From assembly GCF_028290025.1 (NCBI RefSeq), contig NZ_JAQGKQ010000046.1:1-64000 (forward strand): DNA of 64,000 bases. Direction: 5' to 3'. A model generated the notes under the pieces. That model was not told the DNA's origin. It saw only the letters and a list, made by a program, of their open reading frames with translations, and searched no databases. The translations under genes were made by a program, and so were the position numbers. The stretch is from Cypionkella sp. Its GTDB lineage: Bacteria > Pseudomonadota > Alphaproteobacteria > Rhodobacterales > Rhodobacteraceae. This document shows positions 36,626-44,319 of the stretch, piece after piece (position 1 is the stretch's first letter; each line of letters begins with the position of its first letter).

Positions 36626-37156
36626 TTATCGCCCCAAGCGGAAGCCCGCGTCGCGCAGGCATTGGGCGGAATAAACTCGGTCGGCTCTGCCATAGATTCG
36701 CACGTCGCGGGCGCAATGCGGCAGGCGATAATCAAAACCTTCGCGGCGCAGGCATTTTTCGGAGTACATCGTCACGGCATCGCCGGATCGGCTGTCGATA
36801 GAGATGGCGCATACCGACGGCACGCGCGGCTGATGGCTGGACTGCGGCTGATGATGTGGCTTGGGTTTGTCGTGATGGGGTTTAGGTTTGTCGTGGTGCT
36901 TGCGGTCTTTGTTATCGTCAATGCCTTTGGCGATCAGACCGATCACCAAAGCGCCGGCGATGATTTTCGCGATATTATCGCTGCGCTTATCGGCGTGCGA
37001 CGGCATCGCCGTGGCGGCCAGCAATGAGATGGCGATAAGCAGTACCACAAAAATATTCGCCTGCCGCTTCATTGCGAAAATCGGGGTTTGGCGGGTTTCA
37101 CGCAGGGCGTGGATGGTTTCGGCAAGCGTATCTGACATATGCGCGGTGTGGGACAT
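36626..37156 (-). CDS. Membrane-anchored or secreted His/Lys-rich protein, unknown
   Basis: A 176-residue protein with a short charged N-terminus, one hydrophobic helix or signal segment (about residues 35-52, FVVLLIAISLLAATAM followed by PSHA), a second hydrophobic stretch (KIIAGALVIGLIAKG), a basic His-rich linker (KHHDKPKPHHDKPKPHHQPQ) and a C-terminal domain with two paired repeats: YSEKCLRREGFDYRLPHCARD and YSAQCLRDAGF. The Cys/Arg/Tyr repeat is common in Rhodobacterales secreted hypotheticals but its function is unknown. ATG 37156 has GAGGAGG 6 nt upstream; MKRQANIF (37072) is an alternative that would make a cleaner signal peptide but lacks a ribosome binding site. Confidence 0.75.
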   Translation of the reverse strand: MSHTAHMSDTLAETIHALRETRQTPIFAMKRQANIFVVLLIAISLLAATAMPSHADKRSDNIAKIIAGALVIGLIAKGIDDNKDRKHHDKPKPHHDKPKPHHQPQSSHQPRVPSVCAISIDSRSGDAVTMYSEKCLRREGFDYRLPHCARDVRIYGRADRVYSAQCLRDAGFRLGR

Positions 37157-37348
37157 TTTGGCCTCCTCGTAGCGAGATGTGTTGGGTGGGACCGTCGTTT
37201 GGGCCGATGCCTGAGATTGGTCTTTGAACGTCTGGCCAAGCAATATCCGTCGGCTGTTATGCGATAGCAGGGTCATAAACTCGGTTCGATATTGAATAGC
37301 CGCGCGGTATTGCCCAATGTATCGGTAACGATTTGGGGAGTGCAGCGG

Positions 37349-37633
37349 ATGCGCCTGTTACTTGCGGCAATTTTGGCCTTTGGCTTGGCACTGCCCGCCA
37401 GCGCCGAATGTTACGCCGATTACAAAGCAAAGCAGGACAGCCCGCTGCGGCTGCACTACGGCGTCGCGCAGGTGTCAGATGGCGCTTGTGGAAACAAGGG
37501 TGCGGCGAAAAGCGAACTTAGGCCGAGGCTCGCGGCGGGTGGCTGGACTTTGCTGAACGTATTGTCCACGTTCGGCCCCGAAGGTTTGGGCGAAAGGAAA
37601 GCCAGTGCAGGAGAGTACTTCCTCCGCTACTGA
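37349..37633 (+). CDS. Small secreted protein, unknown
   Basis: A 94-residue exported protein. A signal peptide (MRLLLAAILAFGLALPASA, cut before ECYADY) is followed by a compact domain (KAKQDSPLRLHYGVAQVSDGAC, GWTLLNVLSTFG) with two Cys that may form a disulfide. ATG 37349 has GGGGAG 8 nt upstream. Its 3' end overlaps the next gene by 29 nt, so the two are coupled. Confidence 0.75.
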   Translation: MRLLLAAILAFGLALPASAECYADYKAKQDSPLRLHYGVAQVSDGACGNKGAAKSELRPRLAAGGWTLLNVLSTFGPEGLGERKASAGEYFLRY

Positions 37634-38003
37634 TGTGCTGAAGGCGGGCAACCGGGTGGTTGCAGGCGGGATCGCGGCGATAGTGGTGATTCTGTTGGGC
37701 GCTGCAGTGTTCCTGTTTCTGAACCTGCCGGATGCGAACGCGTATAACGCCCGAGTGGAGCGGTTGTTTGTTGAAAACAACGACTTGAACACCGGGGCGG
37801 AGATCAAGCTACTCGAGATACTGGCGCAGTCTGGGACTTCGTTTTCGGAAGTTTTGACCAGTTATCGCTCGGTGATCTTCGTGTTGTTGGTGTTTGCGAC
37901 TGCCTTGATGGTGGCGGCGCTGGTGTTTCTGGTGACGATCATCGCTTTGAACCGCCGGATTTCGGCAATCCAGCGCAGTGGGATTCAGGTCAGCACTTTG
38001 TGA
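37605..38003 (+). CDS. Two-helix membrane protein, unknown
   Basis: A 132-residue inner-membrane protein. Helix 1 is about residues 18-40 (RVVAGGIAAIVVILLGAAVF), then a loop of about 50 residues with charged, possibly helical character (VERLFVENNDLNTGAEIKLLEILAQ), then helix 2 at about 90-114 (VIFVLLVFATALMVAALVFL) and a short basic tail. It starts at GTG 37605 with AAAGGAAA upstream and overlaps the winged-helix gene by 4 nt (GTGA), suggesting that the two proteins work together. Confidence 0.75.
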   Translation: MQESTSSATDVLKAGNRVVAGGIAAIVVILLGAAVFLFLNLPDANAYNARVERLFVENNDLNTGAEIKLLEILAQSGTSFSEVLTSYRSVIFVLLVFATALMVAALVFLVTIIALNRRISAIQRSGIQVSTL

Positions 38004-38308
38004 TCAGCCGCGAGGCGCGGGCGGTTTACATCAACGACATGGAATTCAGTCTGACCGAGGCGGCTATTGAGACGATAAGCGTTTTGGCAGAGGCGCGGAT
38101 GGATGATGATGTGCTGACGGGCGCGCAGATTGAGGGCGTGATCTCGGGCCGCAATGCCGCCGATTGCGACGAGGCGGCGGGAGCGACACGGGTGAAGCGG
38201 CTGCGCGACGCGTTGGGCAATCAGATGGTCAGCGAGTTGTTGGTGAAGACGATTGCGCGGCGCGGCTATATGCTGGCGGTCGGTAAGGACACGATTAAGA
38301 TGATTTAA
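38000..38308 (+). CDS. Receiver-less winged-helix DNA-binding protein
   Basis: A 102-residue protein. Residues about 12-98 resemble the C-terminal winged helix of OmpR/PhoB regulators: FSLTEAAIETISVLAEAR, a linker, and TRVKRLRDALGNQMVSELLVKTIARRGYML, which parallels the recognition helix and wing (RRLR..L......I.T.RG.GY.L). No receiver domain or kinase is nearby. Start GTG 38000 overlaps the membrane-protein stop. It may be a small regulator acting with that membrane protein; this is inference from overlap alone. Confidence 0.7.
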   Translation: MISREARAVYINDMEFSLTEAAIETISVLAEARMDDDVLTGAQIEGVISGRNAADCDEAAGATRVKRLRDALGNQMVSELLVKTIARRGYMLAVGKDTIKMI

Positions 38309-38511
38309 GGCGGGCAAGATGATCAGAGGCTTGGCGAGGGGCGATCCAGCCTCCGCTATATACAACCTGCGCGATTCGCTGTAATGGCGGTGTTTCGGCC
38401 CGAGGATTCCGGGGCAAGTGGCAGGGAGGCCGGCTTGCGATGGGGAATGAGGTGCCGTTTTTAATGGGACTTCACGGGCATGGCCAAGGCCATCCCCCAT
38501 CAGGAAATGAT

Positions 38512-40887
38512 ATGATTGATCCAATGATTGCCGCGCCTTTGGCTGCGGCTTTGACGGCAAAAGGGTATGAAACTCTGACCGCCGTGCAGACGGCGATGCT
38601 GCAACCAGATGCGCAGGGGCGCGATGTTTTGGTGTCAGCGCAGACCGGTTCGGGCAAGACCGTGGCGTTTGGGATCGCGATTGCGGACCAGATTTTGGGC
38701 GGCATGGACAAGCTTTTGTATGCCGATAATCCGCTGGCACTGGTGATCGCACCGACCCGCGAATTGGCGCTGCAAGTGGCGCGCGAATTGGAATGGCTTT
38801 ATACTTCGGCGGGGGCGGTGATTGCGACCTGTGTGGGTGGCATGGATTACCGCACCGAAAAGCGCGTGCTGGACCGTGGCGCGCATATCGTCGTTGGCAC
38901 TCCCGGCCGTCTGCGCGACCACATTGACCGCAAATCGCTGAACCTGTCGGGCCTACGCGCAGCTGTGCTGGACGAAGCCGATGAGATGCTCGATTTGGGC
39001 TTCCGCGAGGATCTGGAGTATATCCTCGCCGCGTCACCCGAAGATCGCCGCACATTGATGTTCTCGGCCACCGTTCCAAAAGAGATCGCCAAACTGGCGG
39101 AAGATTTCCAGAACAATGCGCTGCGGATTGCGGCGCAGGGTGAGGCCAAGCAGCACGTCGATATCGAATATCGTGCGTTGTCGGTGGCGGTGCGGGATCG
39201 TGAACATGCGATTTTCAACCTGCTGCGGTTTTACGAGGCGAAGGCCGCGATCGTGTTTTGTAAGACCCGGGTCAACGTCAATCATCTGATGGCGCGGATG
39301 GGCAATCGTGGGTTTAAGGTCGTGGCTTTGTCGGGTGAGTTGAGCCAGCAAGAGCGTACCAATGCTTTGACCGCGTTGCGCAATGGTCGCGCGAATGTTT
39401 GTATTGCGACGGATGTGGCTGCGCGTGGTATCGACTTGCCGGGGTTGGAACTGGTTATTCATGCCGATTTGCCGTCGAATTCGGAAACGCTGCTGCACCG
39501 TTCCGGTCGGACTGGTCGGGCAGGGTCGAAGGGCGTCTCAGCCCTGATCGTGGCGCCGTCCGAGTTCAAGAAAGCCCAGCGTTTATTGCAGGGTGCTAAG
39601 GTTGTGGCAGAGTGGGGCTCGGCTCCGTCGGCGGATGACGTGCAGCAAAAAGACGACATGCGTATCTTTGAAAACCCGGTGTTTGGTCAGAATCTGACCG
39701 ATGAGATGGGCATGGCGATGCAGTTGATCGAGCGCTTTGGTGCTGAACAGATCGCTGCGGCTTATGTGCAATCCTGGCGGTCGGGGCGTTCGGCACCGGA
39801 AGTTTTGTCGGATCAAACCGGCCCTGTGCGCGAAGCCCGTGAAGCAGCGCCACCGCGCGAACGCAGCGAATTTGGTGCCTCTGTTTGGTACACGTTGTCG
39901 GTTGGCCGCGCTGGCCGTGCCGAAGCGCGTTGGCTGTTGCCAAAAATCTGTGACGCGGGCTCGATCACCAAGGACGGCATTGGTGCGATTCGCGTGCAAG
40001 AAGACATCACCTATGTGCAAATCGCCGAAGCTTTGGCGAGCCGGTTTGGTCTGTCGCTGGAGTTGGAAAACGGCGTTGTGATGGAGCGGATGGAAGGCGA
40101 GCCTTCGATGGATCGCCCGGAACGTGCCGCCCGTGCGCCTGCTCGGGATCGGGCGGAGCGTCCGGCGCGGGCGGAGCGTTCGGAAAAGCCAGCTTACGAC
40201 AAGCCAGCTTACGAGAAGCGTGAAAAAGCGCCTTATGTGCCGAAGCCTTCACGTTTGGTCGAGGAAGCTGCGGCGGATGGCTACGATCCGATCAAGGGTT
40301 CCGAGGATGCTCCGGCAGAAGCGCCACGTCCGCGCGCGCCGAAGCCTTATGCCAAGCGTGAAGATGACGGTGCGAAGCCTTATGCTGCGCGCGAAGCCAA
40401 GCCTTATGCGCCTCGCGGTGACAAACCCGCTTATGCGCCGCGTGGTGACAAGCCTGCTTATGCACCGCGTGCGGACGGCGAACGCAAGCCTTACGCGCCG
40501 CGTGGTGACAAAGCGGCTTACGCTCCGCGTGGCGACAAGCCCGCTTATGCACCGCGCGCGGATGGGGAACGCAAGCCTTATGCGCCTCGGGCTGAGGGTG
40601 CTAAGCCTTATGCCAAGCGTGAAGATGGTGACCGCAAGCCTTATGCGCCGCGTGCTGAAGGCGCGAAACCCTATGCTCCACGTGGCGACAAGCCTGCTTA
40701 TGCGCCGAAATCGACCGGGTTTAAGTCGCATGGCGCTGCTGATGGCAAGCCGGGTAAGGCGTTTGGTTCCAAGTCACATGGCTCGGAAGGCAAGTCGTTT
40801 GGCAAGCCTGCGTTTGCCAAGCCTGCTGGGCCGAAATTGGATGCCAAGGACACTTCAAAGCGGTTCGTGCCACCGAAGAAAAAGTGA
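38512..40887 (+). CDS. DEAD-box RNA helicase with DbpA-type RNA-binding domain and repetitive tail
   Basis: A 791-residue ATP-dependent RNA helicase. Motifs in order are the Q motif (TLTAVQTAML), Walker A SAQTGSGKT (42-50), PTREL, VGTPGR, DEAD (154-157), FSAT, ARGIDLPG and HRSGRTGRAG. A DbpA-type RNA-binding domain follows at about 455-530 (WYTLSVGRAGRAEARWLLPKI). The last about 265 residues are a low-complexity Arg/Lys/Pro/Tyr/Ala tail with tandem repeats. It resembles DeaD/CsdA helicases that assist ribosome assembly and RNA decay in the cold. ATG 38512 has AGGA 6 nt upstream. A terminator follows. Confidence 0.95.
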   Translation: MIDPMIAAPLAAALTAKGYETLTAVQTAMLQPDAQGRDVLVSAQTGSGKTVAFGIAIADQILGGMDKLLYADNPLALVIAPTRELALQVARELEWLYTSAGAVIATCVGGMDYRTEKRVLDRGAHIVVGTPGRLRDHIDRKSLNLSGLRAAVLDEADEMLDLGFREDLEYILAASPEDRRTLMFSATVPKEIAKLAEDFQNNALRIAAQGEAKQHVDIEYRALSVAVRDREHAIFNLLRFYEAKAAIVFCKTRVNVNHLMARMGNRGFKVVALSGELSQQERTNALTALRNGRANVCIATDVAARGIDLPGLELVIHADLPSNSETLLHRSGRTGRAGSKGVSALIVAPSEFKKAQRLLQGAKVVAEWGSAPSADDVQQKDDMRIFENPVFGQNLTDEMGMAMQLIERFGAEQIAAAYVQSWRSGRSAPEVLSDQTGPVREAREAAPPRERSEFGASVWYTLSVGRAGRAEARWLLPKICDAGSITKDGIGAIRVQEDITYVQIAEALASRFGLSLELENGVVMERMEGEPSMDRPERAARAPARDRAERPARAERSEKPAYDKPAYEKREKAPYVPKPSRLVEEAAADGYDPIKGSEDAPAEAPRPRAPKPYAKREDDGAKPYAAREAKPYAPRGDKPAYAPRGDKPAYAPRADGERKPYAPRGDKAAYAPRGDKPAYAPRADGERKPYAPRAEGAKPYAKREDGDRKPYAPRAEGAKPYAPRGDKPAYAPKSTGFKSHGAADGKPGKAFGSKSHGSEGKSFGKPAFAKPAGPKLDAKDTSKRFVPPKKK
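40342..40710 (+). repeat. In-frame tandem repeat in the helicase tail
   Basis: About ten copies of an 8-12-residue unit, KPYAPRGD / KPAYAPRGD / KPYAPRADGER, are encoded without frame loss. DNA copies are similar but not identical, so the array can expand or contract. Confidence 0.85.
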
Positions 40888-40927
40888 TCTGAACTTCGGT
40901 TCTGGCTATTACGAATGAAAATTCACA

Positions 40928-40957
40928 TAGGGCTGCCTTCGGGCGGCCCTATTGTTT
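40928..40957 (+). terminator. Rho-independent terminator after the DEAD-box helicase
   Basis: A 10-bp stem TAGGGCTGCC/GGCGGCCCTA with one G-T pair and a stable TTCG loop is followed by TTGTTTT. It overlaps the last codons of the convergent phosphatase gene. Confidence 0.85.
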
Positions 40958-41719
40958 TATCAGTGGCATTAGATCGCGGTGCAGGGCCGGGGCGCAGGCA
41001 AATGTGCCCGCTGATTGCGCACCGGGGGCATTGAAACGCAGGGCTTGGCCGTGTTTATCCGAGACAGATGCGCCCGCCCGCGCGGCGATGAGGCTGCCTG
41101 CGGCAATGTCCCATTCCCATGCGTCCATGAAAGTAATCATACCATCAAAGCTGCCATCGGCGACGAGGCACAGACGGTAGGCTAATGAAGCGCGGAAGCT
41201 GCGTTGGAAATCGGGCGGAGTTGTCCAATGCTCGGGGTCCAAGGAATGCCTAGATGTCAGAATGTTAGTGCCGTCTGACAATGACTTTTGGCTGCATTGA
41301 ATCGGCGCGCCGTCGCGCAGAGCGGGTCCGGTGTTGGTGGCTGTATAAAGTTTGTCGAGAGCGGGCAAATAGACCACGGCAGCGGTTATTTCACCATTCC
41401 GAGCGACCGCGAGGGAATGCGAGAAGTGTTTTTCGCCCGCGATAAACGCGCGAGTGCCGTCGATGGGGTCGATTATGAACTGATGTTCGGTATCAAGGCG
41501 GGCGGTGTCATCGGGGGTTTCCTCGGACAGCCAGCCATAATCGGGGCGCGCCCGGCGCAGGATGCCTTGGATCAGGTCGTTGCAGGCGAGATCGGCCTCT
41601 GTCACCGGGCTCGCGTCGGCTTTGTTCCACGCTTTCGGCGCGTTCTTCCAATAGCGCATGGCGACTTCGCCAGCGGCACGGGCGGCCTCGGTCAATAGGG
41701 CAAGGTCACGCGCTGGCAC
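40949..41719 (-). CDS. Inositol-monophosphatase-family phosphatase (CysQ-like)
   Basis: A 256-residue Mg2+-dependent phosphatase. Metal-binding motifs are WLSEETPDD, the central DPIDGTRAFIAG and the C-terminal WEWDIAAGSLIA. It resembles 3'(2'),5'-bisphosphate nucleotidase CysQ, which removes PAP, but inositol- or other sugar-phosphate substrates cannot be excluded. It starts at GTG 41719, 2 nt after the pmbA stop, with GGAG overlapping that stop; upstream in-frame codons are antisense to nothing and lack family sequence. Confidence 0.88.
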   Translation of the reverse strand: MPARDLALLTEAARAAGEVAMRYWKNAPKAWNKADASPVTEADLACNDLIQGILRRARPDYGWLSEETPDDTARLDTEHQFIIDPIDGTRAFIAGEKHFSHSLAVARNGEITAAVVYLPALDKLYTATNTGPALRDGAPIQCSQKSLSDGTNILTSRHSLDPEHWTTPPDFQRSFRASLAYRLCLVADGSFDGMITFMDAWEWDIAAGSLIAARAGASVSDKHGQALRFNAPGAQSAGTFACAPALHRDLMPLIKQ

Positions 41720-41721
41720 GT

Positions 41722-43062
41722 TTACGCTCCGGCAAGGATCATGCCTTCGACGAGCAGGCTGGGGACGCGGGTGGAGAGATGCGTGCGGGCGTCGTTGGCG
41801 GGGATGATGCGTTTGAGCATGTCGCGCAGGTTTCCAGCGATGGTGCATTCGTTGACGGGGTAGAGAATTTCGCCGTTTTCAACCCAGAAGCCGGACGCGC
41901 CGCGTGAGTAGTCACCGGTGGTGGGGTTGATGGTGGAGCCGATCATGGAGGTGATCAGCAGGCCGGTGCCCATGTCGCGGATCAGGTCGGCGCGGGTGAC
42001 TTCGCCGAGGGTGAGGTCGAGGTTGGAACTGGAGGGGGTGGGCGGGGCGGAAGTGCCGCGCGCGGCATTACCGGTAGACTGCATCCCAAGTTGGCGGGCG
42101 GTGGCGAGGTCTAATGTCCAGCCGAGCAGGATGCCGTTTTCGATCACCATGCGGCGGTTTGACGGCAAGCCTTCCCCGTCAAAGGGTCGTGAGCCGCCGA
42201 TGCGCGGGCGCAGTGGGTCTTCGATCAGCGATAGGTGGGCGGGGAGGACTTGGGTGCCTAAGCCATTGAGCAGCCATGAAGAACCGCGCGCGATGCCTGC
42301 GCCGTTGATGGCGCTGGTCAGGTGGCCGATCAGCGAGGAGGCGACGCGTTCGTCGTAGATCACCGGGTAGGTGCCGGTTTTGGGTTTGGTTGCCCCTGAG
42401 CGGGCGAGGGCGCGCTCTGACGCGAGGGTTCCGATGGCGGTGGCAGAGGGCATGTCGGCGGCGAAGATGCGGCTTTCGCCTGCGTAATCACGCTCCATCT
42501 CGGTGCCAGATCCGGTGAAGGCAACGGCGGAAACCGAGTGGGATGAGCGTTCGTAGCCGCCTGCGAAACCGTTTGATGCGGCGAGGTGGACTTGCCTGCG
42601 ACCGTATCCGGCGGAGGCTTCGACTTGAGTGATGCCAGAGGCGGCCATGGAAGCTGCTTCAGCTTCGCGGGCGAGAGATTCGAGGTGCGCGGCGGACGGC
42701 TCTGGTGCGTCTTCAACCAGTTGCAGCGCGGCTAAGTCCCAATGTTTGGCAATTTGGTCGGGCGAGGCGAGGCCCGCATAGGGGTCATTGGGGGCTTCGC
42801 GGGCCATGGCGACGGCACGTTCGGCAAGGCGGGCGAGGGTGGCGGGAGAGGTGTCAGATGCGGAAACGCAGGCTTGGCGGCCGCCGATTAGCACACGCAG
42901 GCCGATCTCTGTCGCTTCGGACCGCTCGGCTTGCTCTAATGCGCCTGCCCGGATGTCGATGGATTGCGATGTGCCGGAAAGCGCCATAGCGTCAGCGGCT
43001 TCGGCTCCGGCTTGTTTGGCGGCCTGCAGGAGGGCTTCGGTCAGCAAGGAAAGGCGGGACAT
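41722..43062 (-). CDS. pmbA: TldD/PmbA-family metalloprotease-like protein
   Basis: A 446-residue member of the TldD/TldE (PmbA) family. In E. coli the TldD-TldE dimer matures microcin B17 and degrades CcdA; TldE lacks the active-site HExxxH and that motif is also absent here, so this is the TldE/PmbA subunit. Typical segments are IDIRAGALEQAERSEATEIGLRVL, SASDTSPATLARLAERAV, GAGIARGSSWLLNGLG and IGSTINPTTGDYSRGASGFWVENG. A TldD partner is not in the window. It is divergent from an unknown gene, with a palindrome-rich gap between. Confidence 0.93.
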   Translation of the reverse strand: MSRLSLLTEALLQAAKQAGAEAADAMALSGTSQSIDIRAGALEQAERSEATEIGLRVLIGGRQACVSASDTSPATLARLAERAVAMAREAPNDPYAGLASPDQIAKHWDLAALQLVEDAPEPSAAHLESLAREAEAASMAASGITQVEASAGYGRRQVHLAASNGFAGGYERSSHSVSAVAFTGSGTEMERDYAGESRIFAADMPSATAIGTLASERALARSGATKPKTGTYPVIYDERVASSLIGHLTSAINGAGIARGSSWLLNGLGTQVLPAHLSLIEDPLRPRIGGSRPFDGEGLPSNRRMVIENGILLGWTLDLATARQLGMQSTGNAARGTSAPPTPSSSNLDLTLGEVTRADLIRDMGTGLLITSMIGSTINPTTGDYSRGASGFWVENGEILYPVNECTIAGNLRDMLKRIIPANDARTHLSTRVPSLLVEGMILAGA

Positions 43063-43081
43063 GCAGCATCCTTAAGGGAAT

Positions 43082-43164
43082 TGACTTCGTTACGGCTCAA
43101 AGTCATGACTTCTGCACAGAGTTCAAGACGTAAGGGCAATTTTAGCCCTGACTAGTTTTTTTTT
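43082..43164. promoter_or_regulatory. Palindrome and hairpin/T-run in pmbA upstream gap
   Basis: The perfect 12-bp palindrome AAGTCATGACTT (43100-43111) lies in the divergent gap, with a further TGACTT at 43082. A short stem AGGGC/GCCCT (43133-43149) is followed after 6 nt by nine T residues (43156-43164), just before the ribosome binding site of the next gene. It could be an operator or attenuator. Confidence 0.4.
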
Positions 43165-43180
43165 CATAAGGAATTTCGAG

Positions 43181-44164
43181 ATGCCGTGGACAGTGGTTGT
43201 GGACGAGCGTGGCCGGCGTTGGGGGGTGAACCGCGAGGGGGTTTATCTTATGCTTCGGGCAGCTTTGCGGGCGGATAAAATTAAGGCGAGGTCACGAATT
43301 ACCTCGGTGCAAAACGGCTTTCTGATGCCGACGACGTATTTGTTCGAGACCGAGTGGAGCGGGCTGCGGGCGGACGTCGACCAAGAAACCAACGTGTTTT
43401 ATATGGATGCGGCGGGGCGGTTGGCGCGTGACCCAGGGGAGATGCGCGCGAACCTGCTAGCAATGATCGGGCGCGGGCGCAGCGATTTCAACGCAGTAGA
43501 GGCGATGCGGCGCAGGGCTACACGGCAATCATCGGATAGCATCTCCAGCAATGTGGCCGGGTGGGAGAGGGCCTTGGAGGTGGCGCAATTCACCCGTGAT
43601 ACTTCGGCTACGATATTGGTGGTGGGTGCGGGTCTGTTGTCGGGTGGGGCTGCGTTTGCGGTGCTGGGGGCGGGATCGGTGCTGCGCGGCACGGCGACGT
43701 ATCAAGATACCGGCAATGTCGAGGCTGCAGTAATCAACGGAACGGGGACGTTCATTGTGGGTATGGTTGGGATTGCGGGGGGAAATCCGGCGCTGGCGCG
43801 GTCGGAGTCGTTGCAACTGATGTTTGTCGGATCGGGTCTGCAGGGTGGCGTGCAGGGGATGCAGTCTTTGGTCGAAGGCAAAGAGCCGAAGCAGGCGTTG
43901 CAGCAGGCGGCGGTGGCGGCGGGGTTCAACTTGCTTGGAAGCGTGGTGGGCGGCAAGATTGACAAGATGAGCTTTGCAACCCGGCTGATCGTGGGTGGGG
44001 TGGTCGATACCTCGGGCAACATGCTTACGGCGGCGGTGGTTGCGGCTCCGCAGGCGATCGCGCGGCCGGCGGTGACGGGCAATTTGGACTATGCGGGGAT
44101 TCCGTTCGATCCGGCACTGGATGAGCTGTATTTGACGCAGAATTGTTTGCGGCGGTTGCAGTAA
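43181..44164 (+). CDS. Unknown Gly/Ala/Val-rich protein
   Basis: A 327-residue protein with no recognised family. The N-terminal 130 residues are soluble and charged (MPWTVVVDERGRRWGVNREG). From about 135 there are several glycine-rich hydrophobic stretches (TILVVGAGLLSGGAAFAVLGAGSV; TFIVGMVGIAGGNPAL; GFNLLGSVVGGKI; MLTAAVVAAPQAIA), which might form membrane-active or pore-like helices. TYQDTGNVEAAVINGTG looks conserved-style. The C-terminus (LDYAGIPFDPALDELYLTQNCLRRLQ) is hydrophilic. There is no signal peptide. ATG 43181 has AAGGA 8 nt upstream. Polymorphic-toxin-like structures resemble this, but nothing proves it. Confidence 0.7.
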   Translation: MPWTVVVDERGRRWGVNREGVYLMLRAALRADKIKARSRITSVQNGFLMPTTYLFETEWSGLRADVDQETNVFYMDAAGRLARDPGEMRANLLAMIGRGRSDFNAVEAMRRRATRQSSDSISSNVAGWERALEVAQFTRDTSATILVVGAGLLSGGAAFAVLGAGSVLRGTATYQDTGNVEAAVINGTGTFIVGMVGIAGGNPALARSESLQLMFVGSGLQGGVQGMQSLVEGKEPKQALQQAAVAAGFNLLGSVVGGKIDKMSFATRLIVGGVVDTSGNMLTAAVVAAPQAIARPAVTGNLDYAGIPFDPALDELYLTQNCLRRLQ

Positions 44165-44192
44165 AGGGCTCCCAACTTGGGAGGTTATTTTT

Positions 44193-44228
44193 ATGTGCGA
44201 TTACATATGGTTAGAGTGGCGCCGTTAA
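44193..44228 (+). CDS. Possible 11-codon small ORF
   Basis: ATG 44193 has GGGAGG 8 nt upstream and encodes MCDYIWLEWRR. It lies 28 nt after the previous stop and may be a coupled or leader peptide. Only the strong ribosome binding site supports it, so it may be chance. Confidence 0.3.
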   Translation: MCDYIWLEWRR

Positions 44229-44240
44229 GGGATTTTTAAC
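44225..44240. promoter_or_regulatory. CtrA-like site TTAA-N7-TTAAC
   Basis: TTAA-GGGATTT-TTAAC exactly matches the full CtrA consensus used in alphaproteobacteria. It lies in an A/T-rich gap between convergent genes, with no downstream coding gene; the terminator at 44271 follows. Confidence 0.4.
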
Positions 44241-44270
44241 AATTGTGGAAAGTTTTGAGTTTTTGAATAC

Positions 44271-44299
44271 AAAAAAGCCGCCCGTGAGGGGCGGCTTTT
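44271..44299. terminator. Bidirectional intrinsic terminator
   Basis: A stem GCCGCCC/GGGCGGC with GTGAG loop is flanked by six A residues on the left and four T residues on the right, so it works on both strands. It separates the convergent unknown gene and the DUF2125 gene. Confidence 0.88.
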
Positions 44300-44319
44300 C
44301 CAGTCATGCTTAGGTTAGA

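Noticed and set aside
40342-40710. Regular repeats as a CRISPR array
   Set aside because: Repeats are adjacent, keep a reading frame, code for a protein tail, and no cas genes or spacers are present.
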